Assembly: GCA_015655415.1 (NCBI GenBank)
Contig: JAATFB010000037.1
Location: 1-54,444 of the forward strand
Direction: 5' to 3'
Source: Actinomycetales bacterium
GTDB taxonomy: Bacteria > Actinomycetota > Actinomycetes > Actinomycetales > Microbacteriaceae
DNA length: 54,444 nt
The position numbers and the translations under genes are program-made. Below the pieces are notes generated by a model, which was not told where the DNA came from, did not search any database, and saw only the letters and a list, made by a program, of their open reading frames with translations. This document shows, one piece after another, positions 8,530 through 17,888 of the stretch (positions are counted from its first letter, which is position 1; each line of letters opens with the position of its first letter).

Positions 8530-8535
8530 TATTCT
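8530..8535 (+). promoter_or_regulatory. -10 box TATTCT of the lacI gene
   Basis: TATTCT matches TAnnnT and lies 40 nt before the chosen GTG, leaving room for GGAGGAAGG as ribosome-binding site. No operator copy overlaps it. Confidence 0.45.
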
Positions 8536-8574
8536 GTGATCCAGCAGTGCACCGAACCGGAGGAAGGGGCAGCG

Positions 8575-9600
8575 GTGAGCGAACACGGAGCGAGGGCGCC
8601 TGCGACCCGGCCGCGAATGCAGGATGTGGCCGACGCGGCGGGCGTGAGCGTCAAGACCGTGTCGCGCGCCTTGATGGGCGGTGTCGTGCGCGAGTCGACC
8701 CGCCAGCGCATCCTGCTCGAAGCCGAGAAGATCGGGTTCCAGCGCAACGACATCGCCGCGGGCCTGCGCCGCTCCGGCCAGGCGATGCGCACGATCGGGG
8801 TCATGCTGGGCGATCTGGCGAATCCGTTCTTCCCTCCTCTGCTGCGTGGCATCCATGAGGTCGCCGCCGCGCACGACTTCCTCGTGCTGAGCGCCGATGC
8901 CCAAGGCGACCCCGCGATCGAGCGGCGTTCCATCGAGTCGTTCCTCGCGAACCGGGTGTCGGGGCTCATCGTCGCGCCGACCGGAACGGATTTCTCCTAT
9001 CTCGCTGCGCAGACGCGCTTCGGGTCCGCGCTCGTATTCGTGGACTCCGACCCTCTCGGGACCGGGGCGGACTCGGTGGTGACGACGAACACTGCGAGTT
9101 CGCGCGAAGGCGTGGAGCATCTCCTCTCCCTCGGTCATCGGCGGATCGGCTACCTGGGCCATCCTGCCGCGGGACACGGCGTGCCGAAGCGGTGGGACGG
9201 CTACGCCGAGGCGCTTGCGGCTGCCGGCATCCCGATCGACCCATCGATCGTGCGGCGCGGACTGCGCACGGAGGCCGAAAGCGCCGCGGCGACCACGGAG
9301 CTGCTCGAGTCGGACGAGCCGCCGACGGCTCTGTTCTCTGACAACAACCGCCTCACGATCGGCGTTCTCCAATCCAGAGCGTTCGCTCGCAACCCCATCG
9401 CCGTCGTCGGCTTCGACTCGTTCGAGCTGGCCGAGCAGTTCGGCGTGACGGTGATCGACAGCGATCCCTTCGGTGTGGGACAGGCGGGTGCGGAGCTGCT
9501 CTTCGAACGCCTCGCGAACCCGAGCGACGAGCCGAGGCGCCGGACCATCCGGGCCCGGCTGCAGGTGCACTCGGACCCCATCTACGCCGCCGGTCGCTGA
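8575..9600 (+). CDS. LacI-family regulator of the mannan locus
   Basis: A 341-aa repressor. The N-terminal helix-turn-helix and hinge helix are typical (MQDVADAAGVSVKTVSRAL, residues about 14-32, then RILLEAEKIGFQRND), followed by a periplasmic-binding-protein-like sensor domain (GVMLGDLANPFFPPLLRGIHE near 70; SLGHRRIGYLGHP near 190; VVGFDSFELAEQFGVTVI near 275). The GTG at 8575 is preferred because GGAGGAAGG lies upstream; TATTCT at 8530-8535 is a good -10 box. It is the natural candidate to bind the TGTCAACGTTGACA operators that flank the gene on both sides. None lies in its own promoter, so it appears not to be autoregulated by that site. The effector is probably a mannose-containing sugar, by context. 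Confidence 0.92.
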   Translation: MSEHGARAPATRPRMQDVADAAGVSVKTVSRALMGGVVRESTRQRILLEAEKIGFQRNDIAAGLRRSGQAMRTIGVMLGDLANPFFPPLLRGIHEVAAAHDFLVLSADAQGDPAIERRSIESFLANRVSGLIVAPTGTDFSYLAAQTRFGSALVFVDSDPLGTGADSVVTTNTASSREGVEHLLSLGHRRIGYLGHPAAGHGVPKRWDGYAEALAAAGIPIDPSIVRRGLRTEAESAAATTELLESDEPPTALFSDNNRLTIGVLQSRAFARNPIAVVGFDSFELAEQFGVTVIDSDPFGVGQAGAELLFERLANPSDEPRRRTIRARLQVHSDPIYAAGR

Positions 9601-9638
9601 GACCGCCGGAAGGCGGCTTGCGTTGGCACGTGCTTCTA

Positions 9639-9652
9639 TGTCAACGTTGACA
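9639..9652. promoter_or_regulatory. LacI-type operator, copy 3 (perfect)
   Basis: TGTCAACGTTGACA, 50 bp upstream of the GH38 start codon; outer member of the second operator pair. Confidence 0.85.
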
Positions 9653-9656
9653 CTAA

Positions 9657-9670
9657 TGCCAACGTTGACA
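9657..9670. promoter_or_regulatory. LacI-type operator, copy 4 (one mismatch)
   Basis: TGCCAACGTTGACA, centre 18 bp from copy 3. As in the first pair, the inner site has its single mismatch at position 3. Confidence 0.75.
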
Positions 9671-9702
9671 TTTGCGGCTGCTCCGCAGATCAGGAGAACC
9701 TC

Positions 9703-12700
9703 GTGCACGACACCACAGCGCTGACCCTCGCCCGGGCTCGGCGGCTTTCCGCTGAGCGGCTGACGCCGGCGATCGAGCTGGGCACCTCGAGCTTGGAGAT
9801 CACCAGCCGCACACTGCCGGGAGAGCCGGTGCCGTTCGACGCAGCCGTGGCAGGGGAGTTCACTCCCTTCGTGGTCAGCGCCCCGTGGGGCCCGGCATGG
9901 TCCACGACCTGGTTCCGGCTGCGCGGAGTCGTCCCGCACGAGTGGCGCGGCCGTCGCGTCGAGGTCGCCGTCGACCTCGGGTTCGATCCCGGGGCCGGTC
10001 CCGGGTTCCAGGCGGAGGGACTCGCCTTCGCCGCGGACGGTCGCTATCTCAAGGGCATCGAGCCGCGGAATCAGTACGCGACCGTGGTGGACGATGCCGA
10101 AGGCGGCGAGGCGGTGGACATCTACGTCGAAGCCGCTGCGAACCCGGACATCATCGCCAACGCCTTCCTGCCCACCGACCTGGGCGACAGGCTGACCGCC
10201 CCCGACCGGCCCCTGTACGTCCTGAAGCGCGCGGTCCTGACCACGCGCGACCCGGAGGTCGGGGCGCTCGTCGTCGACATCGACGTCGTCGCCGGGCTCA
10301 TCGAGCAGCTGGCAGCCACGGACCCGCGGCGGGCACGCCTGACCGCTGCGCTCTCCCGGGCGTGCGACGCCATCCGTCTCGATGACGTGCGCGGCAGCGC
10401 AGGAGCGGCCCGCGCGCAGCTCGCGCCGGCGCTGGAAGGCCCGGCCGCCCCGAGCGCGCACCGGGTGTCCGCGATCGGGCACGCGCACATCGACTCGGCG
10501 TGGCTGTGGCCGACGCGCGAGACGGTGCGCAAGGTCTCCCGCACCTTCTCCAACGTCCTGGCGCTCATGGAGGAGTACCCAGAGCTGCTCTTCGTCGCAT
10601 CCTCGGCGCAGCAGTACGTCTGGCTGCAGAATCACCATCCCGTGCTCTTCGAGCGCGTGCGCGAGCGCGTGGCAGAGGGGCGTTTCCAGCCGATCGGCGG
10701 GATGTGGGTCGAATCAGACACCAATCTGCCTGGGGGCGAGGGGCTGGTCCGCCAGTTCACACAGGGCACGCGCTTCTTCCGTGAGGCGTTCGGGGTCGAC
10801 TCCGACGTGCTCTGGCTGCCGGACTCGTTCGGCTACACGGCCGCGCTGCCGCAGATCGCCCGGTTGGCAGGGATGCGCTACTTCGTCACCCAGAAGCTGG
10901 CGTGGCAGCCGGTGAACCGATTCCCGCACCACACGTTCGTCTGGGAGGGGATCGACGGATCGCGTCTGCTCGCGCACATGCCGCCGGTCGACTCCTACCT
11001 CTCCGAGCTCACGCCGGCCGAGCTGGCCCACGCGTCGCGGAATCACCGCGACCACCACGACACCAGCGCGTCGATCGTGCCGTTCGGGCACGGTGACGGA
11101 GGCGGCGGCCCGACCGCTCTCATGATGGAGAGGGCACGCCGCCAGGCCGACCTCGAAGGCTCCCCCGTCGTGACGGTGGAGGCGCCCGCCGAGTTCTTCC
11201 GCACGCAGGTCGAGCCTCAGCCGGACCTGCCCGTGTGGGTCGGCGAGCTCTACATGGAGGGACACCGCGGGACCTACACGTCGCAGGCCGCGATGAAGCG
11301 GGGCAATCGGCGCAGCGAGCACCTGCTCCGCGAGGCCGAGCTGTGGAGCGCGCTCGCGAGCGTCCGCACCGGCGCGAGCTATCCCTACGACGAACTGGAC
11401 GACCTGTGGCAGCGCGTGCTGCTGAACCAGTTCCACGACATCCTGCCCGGGAGCTCGATCGCGTGGGTGCACCGCGAGGCGCGTGAGCAGTACGACGCGA
11501 TCCTCGCGGACGGGCAGGCGATCGTCGAGCGGGCGATGCGATCGCTCGCCGGCGAGGGCGATCGGACGATCGTCTTCGACGCCGTGATCGGCGCGGCCTC
11601 GGCCGTCGACGGCGGCCAGGCCGGCGGCACCCTGGCGCCGACCGTCACCGAGACGGAGGCGGGAACGCTCGTCGACAACGGGCCGCTCCGGCTGAGCATC
11701 GACCGCGATGGTCGGATCGTGAGCGTGCGCGATGTGGCTGCCGGTCGCGACATCGTTCCCGCGGGGGAGGAACTCGGCCGTCTCGTCGTGCACACCGACC
11801 TGCCGAACGCGTTCGACGCGTGGGATCTCGACGAGTTCTACCGTTCGTCGCGACGCCCCGTCGGCGCTCCCTCCTCGGTGAGGATCTGCACGGAGGGCAG
11901 CGCGGTCGTCGTCGACACCGAGTACGCGGTCGGCGCATCGCGCATCCGCCGGCGGGCGACGATCACCCAGGGGGAGTGCGCCATCGACTTCCGCCTCTCC
12001 CTGGACTGGCAGGAGCGGGAGACGATCCTCAAGGCCGAGTTCCCCCTGCACGTCAAGGCCGAGAGCGCACGATCGGAGATCCAGTTCGGCTACATCGACC
12101 GGCCGATCACGACCAACACCACATGGGAGGCGCAGAAGTTCGAGGTGAGTGCGCACCGCTGGGTCCACGTCGGCGAACCCGGCTACGGTGTCGCGATCGT
12201 CAACGACTCCACCTACGGGCACGACTTCCGCCGACAGGTGTTCGGAGACCGGGAGCGACCGGGAGTCGTCGCCCGGCTGTCCATTCTTCGGTCGCCGAGC
12301 TTTCCCGACCCCGCTGCCGACCGCGGCGAGCACGCGTTGCGCTACCGCGTCGTGTTCGGGGCGAGCCCACTGGACGCGACCGATGAGGGTCTGCGCCTCA
12401 ACCTCCCGTCGCGGGAGGTCGCAGGCTCGGGCGCCGAGGTCCCGCCTCTGGCCGTCGCCTCCGGCACTGCGCGGATCTCCGCCGTCAAGCTCGCTGACGA
12501 TCGCAGTGGCGACCTCATCGTGCGGCTCTACGAGGCGGCGGGGGAGCGCTGCCGCGTCGTCGTCGACCTCGACGAATCGGTGGGCGGGGTCGGTCGCGTC
12601 GATCTGCATGAGTCGCCGCTCGACCAGGAGCCCACGCTCACCCTCGAGGGGCACTCGGTCGAACTGGACCTCGGGCCGTTCGAGATCGTCACCCTGCGAG

Positions 12701-12717
12701 CCACCAGGAACGCGTGA
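9703..12717 (+). CDS. GH38 alpha-mannosidase
   Basis: A 1004-aa cytoplasmic retaining alpha-mannosidase of glycoside hydrolase family 38, expected to remove alpha-linked mannose from imported oligosaccharides. No signal peptide is present. The Zn site is visible: HAHID (His260, His262 as part of the motif, Asp264) followed by SAWLWPTRETVRK. The nucleophile Asp374 lies in WLPDSFGYTAALPQIA, and FGHGDGGGGPT (His463) supplies another metal ligand. The N-terminal 230 residues carry the accessory beta domain usual in bacterial members, and the C-terminal half has the family's beta-sandwiches. The GTG start has CAGGAG nine nucleotides upstream. The stop overlaps the GTG of the GH92 gene (GTGA), so the two are translationally coupled and controlled by the operator pair just upstream. 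Confidence 0.93.
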   Translation: MHDTTALTLARARRLSAERLTPAIELGTSSLEITSRTLPGEPVPFDAAVAGEFTPFVVSAPWGPAWSTTWFRLRGVVPHEWRGRRVEVAVDLGFDPGAGPGFQAEGLAFAADGRYLKGIEPRNQYATVVDDAEGGEAVDIYVEAAANPDIIANAFLPTDLGDRLTAPDRPLYVLKRAVLTTRDPEVGALVVDIDVVAGLIEQLAATDPRRARLTAALSRACDAIRLDDVRGSAGAARAQLAPALEGPAAPSAHRVSAIGHAHIDSAWLWPTRETVRKVSRTFSNVLALMEEYPELLFVASSAQQYVWLQNHHPVLFERVRERVAEGRFQPIGGMWVESDTNLPGGEGLVRQFTQGTRFFREAFGVDSDVLWLPDSFGYTAALPQIARLAGMRYFVTQKLAWQPVNRFPHHTFVWEGIDGSRLLAHMPPVDSYLSELTPAELAHASRNHRDHHDTSASIVPFGHGDGGGGPTALMMERARRQADLEGSPVVTVEAPAEFFRTQVEPQPDLPVWVGELYMEGHRGTYTSQAAMKRGNRRSEHLLREAELWSALASVRTGASYPYDELDDLWQRVLLNQFHDILPGSSIAWVHREAREQYDAILADGQAIVERAMRSLAGEGDRTIVFDAVIGAASAVDGGQAGGTLAPTVTETEAGTLVDNGPLRLSIDRDGRIVSVRDVAAGRDIVPAGEELGRLVVHTDLPNAFDAWDLDEFYRSSRRPVGAPSSVRICTEGSAVVVDTEYAVGASRIRRRATITQGECAIDFRLSLDWQERETILKAEFPLHVKAESARSEIQFGYIDRPITTNTTWEAQKFEVSAHRWVHVGEPGYGVAIVNDSTYGHDFRRQVFGDRERPGVVARLSILRSPSFPDPAADRGEHALRYRVVFGASPLDATDEGLRLNLPSREVAGSGAEVPPLAVASGTARISAVKLADDRSGDLIVRLYEAAGERCRVVVDLDESVGGVGRVDLHESPLDQEPTLTLEGHSVELDLGPFEIVTLRATRNA

Positions 12718-15700
12718 CTCCCGCGCACGGCGGACTACGCCTCCGCCGGGGTGCTGGTCCCCTGGCGGCTCCAGCCGACCGGGCGGGTGTCGCGTTCGAC
12801 CGAGGACCGTGCCTGGCGTACTCGGCGGGTCCTGGGGCCGGAGATGACGGCGTCGTCACACTCGCCCTCGTCGACCACCTGATTCGCGAGGGCGACGAGG
12901 TGCGCGTGGCCGTCTTCCCCGAGTGGGGAGACCCCGTGGGGGACGAGCTCGACGTCGCCGGGTCGTACGTCGGCATCCGGGTGCGGCTGGCCGATGGCAC
13001 GACGGCGGGCGACGGCCTGCAAGACCAGTACGGTGTCGCCGCTTCGCCGCAGGCGCAGGGCGACTCGGGAACGCTTCCGCCGTTCCAGTGGACTCTCAAG
13101 CGGTTCGCGTTGTCGCCGTGGGCGGGCACGCGGGCCACAACCATCGAGCTTGTCTGGGTCGCCCCCGATGCGTCGCGGTCGCTGTCGCGGTCGCCCACGG
13201 CACCCCGGGCGACCGGGTGGGTCGAGTTCGTCGGGATCGGCCCGGCACTCCGGCACGGCCCCGATCCGATCGACTGGGCCGACACGCGCCGGGGGACGCG
13301 CTCGACGATGGAGCTGTCGCGGGGGAACACCGTCCCCATCGCATCCCATCCGCACGGATCCGTCTTCGCTGTCCCGGTGACGGATGCATCCAGGGACGAC
13401 TGGATCTACTCGTGGTCCGCGCACGCCGACGAGCACGGGCAGAGCGGGCTCGAGGCGCTTTCCATCTCGAGCATCCCGAGTCCGTGGGTCGGGGAGCGCG
13501 GCGCCCTCCAGGTCTTCCCCGTCGCCAGGAGCGGCGCCTCTGGGCGACGGGACCGCCGACGAACCTTCCGGCACGATGCCGAGTCGGCACGCCCGCACGA
13601 ATACACCGTGACGTTCGACGACGGGTCGAGTGCGGCGGCGCGGGCGGGCAGGCACTCGGTGGAATTCGCCTTCGCCGACCCGGCTGGGATCTCGGCCCTG
13701 GTGATCGACCAGCTCACCGACGACGGCGTCATCGCCGAGGAGCGCGACGGTGACGGCCGTCTCGCCGTGGTCGCGCGGGTGGATGGGACCTCCCGGGCTT
13801 CCGTCGGCGCACCGGCGCGTTTCGTCTGGATCACGTGCGACGCTGAGGTTCGAGGCATTCGTGCGGAGAGGGAGAGGCCGCGCCCCCGCACGCGCAGGAT
13901 GCTGGAGCTCGCGACGCCGGCGGTCGCCCTCCGAATGCGCATCGGCGTCTCGTACGTGGGAGTCGCGGAGGCGCGGTCCCATGCGGAGCGCGAGATGCCG
14001 TGGTCGGTGAGCTCCGCGGAGATCGCCGATCGCGGGCGGCGGGCTTGGGAGCCGTACGTCACAGCCGTCGACTTCGACGACGCGTCCGACGAGCAGCGAC
14101 TGAGTCTGATCTCTTCGCTTGCACGGATGCACGTCTACCCGAACGATGTCGGCGAGCCCCTCGCCGATGGTCGCATCGTGCATGTCGACAGCGTGAACCC
14201 GAGACGATCGCGGGACGGCGCGCGCCGCACGTCGCGTCGCATCCTCGACGGTCCGGCCGTCGTCAACAACGGCTTCTGGGACACCTACCGGACGGTCTGG
14301 CCATGGTTCGCGCTTCGGGATCCGGAGGAGGCGGCGCGCCTGTTCGACGGGATGGTCGCGCACGGCAGGGACGGCGGATGGATGCCGCGCTGGAGTGCGC
14401 CGGGCTGCTTGGACGCGATGGTCGGCACGAACTCCGATATCGTGGCCGCGAACATCCTGCAGGCCCTGCCGGAGTGGAGCGGCGCCGAGGTCGCCTATGA
14501 CCTCGCGGTGCGCAACGCGACGGTGCCGTCCCGCCGTTCCGCGGCCGGCCGCCGCGGCCTGGACCGCTCGCGATTCCGCGGGTGGGTCGACGACTCCGTC
14601 GCCGAGTCCGTGTCGTGGACGCTGGAGGGCGCGAGCTGCGATGCGGCCATCGCACAGATGGCGCGCACGCTGCACCAGCGCGATCCGCGCGGGCCGCGTG
14701 CGGACGAGTTCGCGGCCGACGCCGTGTACTTCGCCCTGCGAGCGCAGGACTACGTGAACGTCTTCGACCCCGGCTCGGGGTTCTTCCGGGGCAGGGACGA
14801 TCGCGGACGCATGCGCGACGGGTTCGACCCACGACGGTGGGGCGGCGACTACACCGAGACCAATGCATGGGGGATGGCCTTCTCGGTGCCGCATGACCCG
14901 GACGGCCTGGCGGGCCTGCACGGAGGCCGTGCCGGGCTCGGTCGTGCCCTCGATGCGTTCTTCTCCACGCCCGAGACGGCGCAGCCCCGGTGGCGCGGCA
15001 GCTATCCCTCCGTGATCCACGAGATGATCGAGGCGCGCAACGTGCGAATGGGCATGTTAGGCCTGTCGAATCAGCCGGCCCATCACATCCCCTATGTCTA
15101 CGCGGCGACCGACAGGCCGTGGCGCACGCAGGAGATCGTGAGTGCGGCGGTCCGTACCCGGTTCACGGCTTCGGACATCGGCGGCGGATACCCGGGAGAC
15201 GAGGACAACGGGGAGATGTCGGCGTGGTTGGTCCTGTCATCCCTCGGCCTCTACCCGTTGATGCCCGGTGCCGAGTTCGTCCTCACGACGCCGGTGCTTG
15301 CGCGCACGCGTCTTCGCCGTCCGATCGGCGATCTCATCGTCGAGGCGCGAGGGGATCCACGGCGCGATCGGTGGGTTCGAGGCGTCACCATCGACGGGCA
15401 GGCGTGGGATTCGCCCCGGGTGCCCGCCGTGGTGCTGACCGAGGCTCGCCATATCGTCTTCTCGCTCGGAGACGCGCCGAGCGGCTGGGGAGCACCGACC
15501 GGGGACGAGCCGACGCCGCCTCGGGCGCGATGGGACCTGACCCGGGGATCATTGGTCCGCGGCGTTCCTGGCGGAGACGCTCTCGTGGACGATCGCGGCG
15601 TGTCCGTCGTGCCGCTCGCGCCCGGCCGCAGGTGCACCGTGGAACTCGCACAGGCGAATCCCGCGGCCGTGTACACCCTGACCATGGCATCGCCCGGCGA

Positions 15701-15908
15701 CTATCGCTGGCGCGTCGACGTCGAGACGACGAACGGCGGCCACTGCTCGCTCGAGGTGGCAGCGCGCTGGGACATCGCCGATCGCACGCGGGCGTTCTCG
15801 GTGCCAATGGGCGGCGCGATCCGGCGGTTCACCATTGAGAACCGCGGGGGACGGCCGCTGCCGCTGACCCAGCTGGAGCTGCTCGGGGCACCAGAATGTC
15901 AACGTTGA
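12714..15908 (+). CDS. GH92 alpha-mannosidase
   Basis: A 1064-aa calcium-dependent, inverting exo-alpha-mannosidase of family 92, mostly active on alpha-1,2 linkages in yeast mannan or high-mannose glycans. Residues about 1-180 form a CBM-like beta domain. The GH92 N-domain starts near GTRSTMELSRGNTVPIASHP. Diagnostic catalytic-domain motifs follow: VNNGFWDTYRTVWPWFAL near 518, YTETNAWGMAFSVPHD near 717, IHEMIEARNVRMGMLGLSNQ near 767, then PAHHIPYVYAATDRPW, and the metal-site region GYPGDEDNGEMSAW near 825. There is no signal peptide, unlike the exported GH92 enzymes of Bacteroides. The last 11 bp of coding and stop sequence lie inside an operator, so the gene end and the next promoter are fused. 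Confidence 0.93.
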   Translation: MTPAHGGLRLRRGAGPLAAPADRAGVAFDRGPCLAYSAGPGAGDDGVVTLALVDHLIREGDEVRVAVFPEWGDPVGDELDVAGSYVGIRVRLADGTTAGDGLQDQYGVAASPQAQGDSGTLPPFQWTLKRFALSPWAGTRATTIELVWVAPDASRSLSRSPTAPRATGWVEFVGIGPALRHGPDPIDWADTRRGTRSTMELSRGNTVPIASHPHGSVFAVPVTDASRDDWIYSWSAHADEHGQSGLEALSISSIPSPWVGERGALQVFPVARSGASGRRDRRRTFRHDAESARPHEYTVTFDDGSSAAARAGRHSVEFAFADPAGISALVIDQLTDDGVIAEERDGDGRLAVVARVDGTSRASVGAPARFVWITCDAEVRGIRAERERPRPRTRRMLELATPAVALRMRIGVSYVGVAEARSHAEREMPWSVSSAEIADRGRRAWEPYVTAVDFDDASDEQRLSLISSLARMHVYPNDVGEPLADGRIVHVDSVNPRRSRDGARRTSRRILDGPAVVNNGFWDTYRTVWPWFALRDPEEAARLFDGMVAHGRDGGWMPRWSAPGCLDAMVGTNSDIVAANILQALPEWSGAEVAYDLAVRNATVPSRRSAAGRRGLDRSRFRGWVDDSVAESVSWTLEGASCDAAIAQMARTLHQRDPRGPRADEFAADAVYFALRAQDYVNVFDPGSGFFRGRDDRGRMRDGFDPRRWGGDYTETNAWGMAFSVPHDPDGLAGLHGGRAGLGRALDAFFSTPETAQPRWRGSYPSVIHEMIEARNVRMGMLGLSNQPAHHIPYVYAATDRPWRTQEIVSAAVRTRFTASDIGGGYPGDEDNGEMSAWLVLSSLGLYPLMPGAEFVLTTPVLARTRLRRPIGDLIVEARGDPRRDRWVRGVTIDGQAWDSPRVPAVVLTEARHIVFSLGDAPSGWGAPTGDEPTPPRARWDLTRGSLVRGVPGGDALVDDRGVSVVPLAPGRRCTVELAQANPAAVYTLTMASPGDYRWRVDVETTNGGHCSLEVAARWDIADRTRAFSVPMGGAIRRFTIENRGGRPLPLTQLELLGAPECQR

Positions 15909-15910
15909 CA
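15897..15910. promoter_or_regulatory. LacI-type operator, copy 5 (overlaps GH92 stop and a -35 box)
   Basis: TGTCAACGTTGACA. Its bases encode the final Cys-Gln-Arg and stop of GH92, and its last six bases TTGACA are a perfect -35 box for the importer promoter. Confidence 0.85.
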
Positions 15911-15933
15911 GTGCGCCCCGGCTCCGGTAGCTT
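15905..15933 (+). promoter_or_regulatory. Promoter of the mannan ABC importer
   Basis: TTGACA (15905-15910), a 17-bp spacer and TAGCTT (15928-15933) form a near-consensus housekeeping promoter. Operator copy 5 covers the -35 box and copy 6 lies just downstream of the expected start at about 15940, an arrangement for tight repression. Confidence 0.8.
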
Positions 15934-15950
15934 CATGCTTGTCCTCAAAA

Positions 15951-15964
15951 TGTCAACGTTGACA
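15951..15964. promoter_or_regulatory. LacI-type operator, copy 6 (perfect)
   Basis: TGTCAACGTTGACA, 54 bp centre-to-centre from copy 5 (about five helical turns) and just after the predicted transcription start, suited to looping or road-block repression. Confidence 0.85.
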
Positions 15965-15975
15965 GGAATGGCGAT

Positions 15976-16947
15976 ATGAGCACTCTCAACCCACCGCTCG
16001 TTGCGGATGCACGTCAAGCCGAGCCCCGGCCCGGCCCGGGCGCCCGGCCCCGCCGACGACGTTGGCGCACCACGCTGACCGGCTACCTCTTCATCGCCCC
16101 GGGCATCGCGGGTTTCCTGCTGCTCGTGCTGTATCCGGCCATCACCTCCCTGTACCACTCGTTCACGAAGTGGAACGGCCTGACGCCCGCGATCTGGAAC
16201 GGCCTCGACAACTACGTCTACATGTTCACCAAGGATCCGGTGTTCTGGCCCTCTCTCGGAGCGACCGCCTACTACGTGCTCCTGACCGTGCCCGCGTCGA
16301 TGGTGGCCGGACTGCTCCTCGCCCTGCTCGTCAATCGCGGCCTTCGCGGTGTGCGGGTGTTCCGGACGATCTTCTACCTCCCCGTCGTGCTCCCCGCTGT
16401 GGCCGTCCTCACGCTCTGGAAGTACATCTACGAGCCGACCTATGGGCTGGCCAACGAGGTGCTGCACCTCCTGCACCTGCCCACCTCGATGTGGCTCGGC
16501 GACGCGCACGTCGCGATGCCCGCGGTCGTCATCGTCAACATCTGGGGTGTCGGCGGAACGATGATCATCTTCCTTGCCGGCTTGCAGAGCGTTCCTCAGG
16601 AACTGTATGAGGCGGCCATGCTCGACGGAGCCGGGGCCGTGCGGCGTTTCATCAGGATCACCCTGCCGATGATGGGACCGATCCTGGTCCTCCAGCTCGT
16701 CCTGCAGCTCAACGGCGCATTCCAGACCTTCACGCAGGTCGCCGTCCTCACCAAGGGGGGACCGGGAACGGCGACGAACCTGCTCATGTACAAGATCTAC
16801 AACGACGGCTTCGCCGACTTCATCTCGGCGCCGCAGCTCGGGTACGCGACCGCTGAGGTCTGGGTGCTCTTCGTCATCATCATGGTCGTCACCGCCGTGT
16901 TGCTCCGCGTCAGCACCCGCTACACCTACGAAGGGGATGCTGCATGA
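15976..16947 (+). CDS. Sugar ABC transporter permease, MalF/UgpA type
   Basis: A 323-aa inner-membrane permease of the CUT1 carbohydrate family. After a basic Pro/Arg-rich cytoplasmic N-terminus (about residues 15-35) there are six predicted membrane helices. The conserved cytoplasmic EAA loop is EAAMLDGAGAVRRFIRITLPMM near residue 215, which contacts the ATPase subunit. It starts an operon with the second permease and the binding protein. Its stop overlaps the next ATG (ATGA). No ATPase gene lies in the locus, so the importer presumably uses a shared MsiK-like ATPase encoded elsewhere. Gene context suggests uptake of manno-oligosaccharides. Confidence 0.92.
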   Translation: MSTLNPPLVADARQAEPRPGPGARPRRRRWRTTLTGYLFIAPGIAGFLLLVLYPAITSLYHSFTKWNGLTPAIWNGLDNYVYMFTKDPVFWPSLGATAYYVLLTVPASMVAGLLLALLVNRGLRGVRVFRTIFYLPVVLPAVAVLTLWKYIYEPTYGLANEVLHLLHLPTSMWLGDAHVAMPAVVIVNIWGVGGTMIIFLAGLQSVPQELYEAAMLDGAGAVRRFIRITLPMMGPILVLQLVLQLNGAFQTFTQVAVLTKGGPGTATNLLMYKIYNDGFADFISAPQLGYATAEVWVLFVIIMVVTAVLLRVSTRYTYEGDAA

Positions 16948-17819
16948 GCGCCATCGTCGCCCGCCCCCGTCCCCTGTCCTCGCAGGTCCCGCTCGCGCTG
17001 TCGCGGGTCGCATGGTACGCCCTGTGCGTGCTGCTCGCGATCAGCATGCTGCTCCCCCTGGTGTGGATGGTGTCGATCTCACTGAAGAGCAACGGCGACA
17101 TTCAGCAGCTGCCGCCATCGTTCTTCCCCAAGGAGTTCGACTGGCAGAACTATGTGATCGGCCCAGCGAAGATCAACTTCTTCCGGCTCCTGCTGAACAC
17201 CGCGATCGTCACCCTGTTGTCGACGATCGGCTCCGTCGTGAGCTCGATGATCGTGGCGTACGGGCTTTCCAGGATCTCCTTCCCCGGCCGGAAGCTCTGG
17301 TTCGGGATCATCGCCTTCAGCATCTTCGTGCCACCGGTGATCGGTCTGATCCCGCTGCAGCAGCTGTACATCAACCTCGGCCTGATCGACACCTTCGTGC
17401 CGCTCATCCTCCCCGCCTTCCTGGCCAGCCCGATCTTCGTCTATCTCGCCCGGCAGTACTTCCTGTCGATCCCGCGTTACATCGACGAGTCGGCGATGTT
17501 GGACGGGGCGAGCCACTGGAGGATCTTCACGCGGATCATGGTCCCGCTGACCCGACCGGCCTGGATCACCATTGCCATCCTCGCCTTCCAGTTCTCCTGG
17601 AACGACTACCTGAACCCGCTGATCTACCTGCAGTCCAGCGACAACTTCACGCTCGCCATTGGCATGGCCTCGTTCATCGGCGACCATGCCGGCGACTCGG
17701 CCTACAACTACTACATGGCGACGAACCTGCTCTACATGCTGCCGCCGCTCGCGCTCTTCTTCCTGGCCCAGCGCTACTTCATGGAAGGGCTCGGGGCGCT
17801 CGGAACGACCGGCAAGTAG
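16944..17819 (+). CDS. Sugar ABC transporter permease, MalG/UgpE type
   Basis: A 291-aa partner permease with six predicted helices and the EAA loop DESAMLDGASHWRIFTRIMVPL near residue 184. The C-terminus AQRYFMEGLGALGTTGK is the usual MalG-type ending. It overlaps the upstream permease by 4 bp, and its product should form the heterodimeric channel with it. Seventy bases separate it from the binding-protein gene, which has its own GAGAG ribosome-binding site. Confidence 0.92.
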   Translation: MSAIVARPRPLSSQVPLALSRVAWYALCVLLAISMLLPLVWMVSISLKSNGDIQQLPPSFFPKEFDWQNYVIGPAKINFFRLLLNTAIVTLLSTIGSVVSSMIVAYGLSRISFPGRKLWFGIIAFSIFVPPVIGLIPLQQLYINLGLIDTFVPLILPAFLASPIFVYLARQYFLSIPRYIDESAMLDGASHWRIFTRIMVPLTRPAWITIAILAFQFSWNDYLNPLIYLQSSDNFTLAIGMASFIGDHAGDSAYNYYMATNLLYMLPPLALFFLAQRYFMEGLGALGTTGK

Positions 17820-17888
17820 GACCACGACCGCACCACCCCACCACCGCACATCCATGGCGCATCGCGCCGCTCAACGAAGAGAGAAATC

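Noticed and set aside
9603-9616. CCGCC-GGAA-GGCGG hairpin after the lacI stop
   Set aside because: The stem is only 5 bp without a U run, too weak to call a terminator with confidence.
8347-15020. Long minus-strand frames (763, 646 and 761 codons) opposite LacI, GH38 and GH92
   Set aside because: They mirror genuine genes with complete catalytic motifs, carry no recognisable domain and lack ribosome-binding sites.
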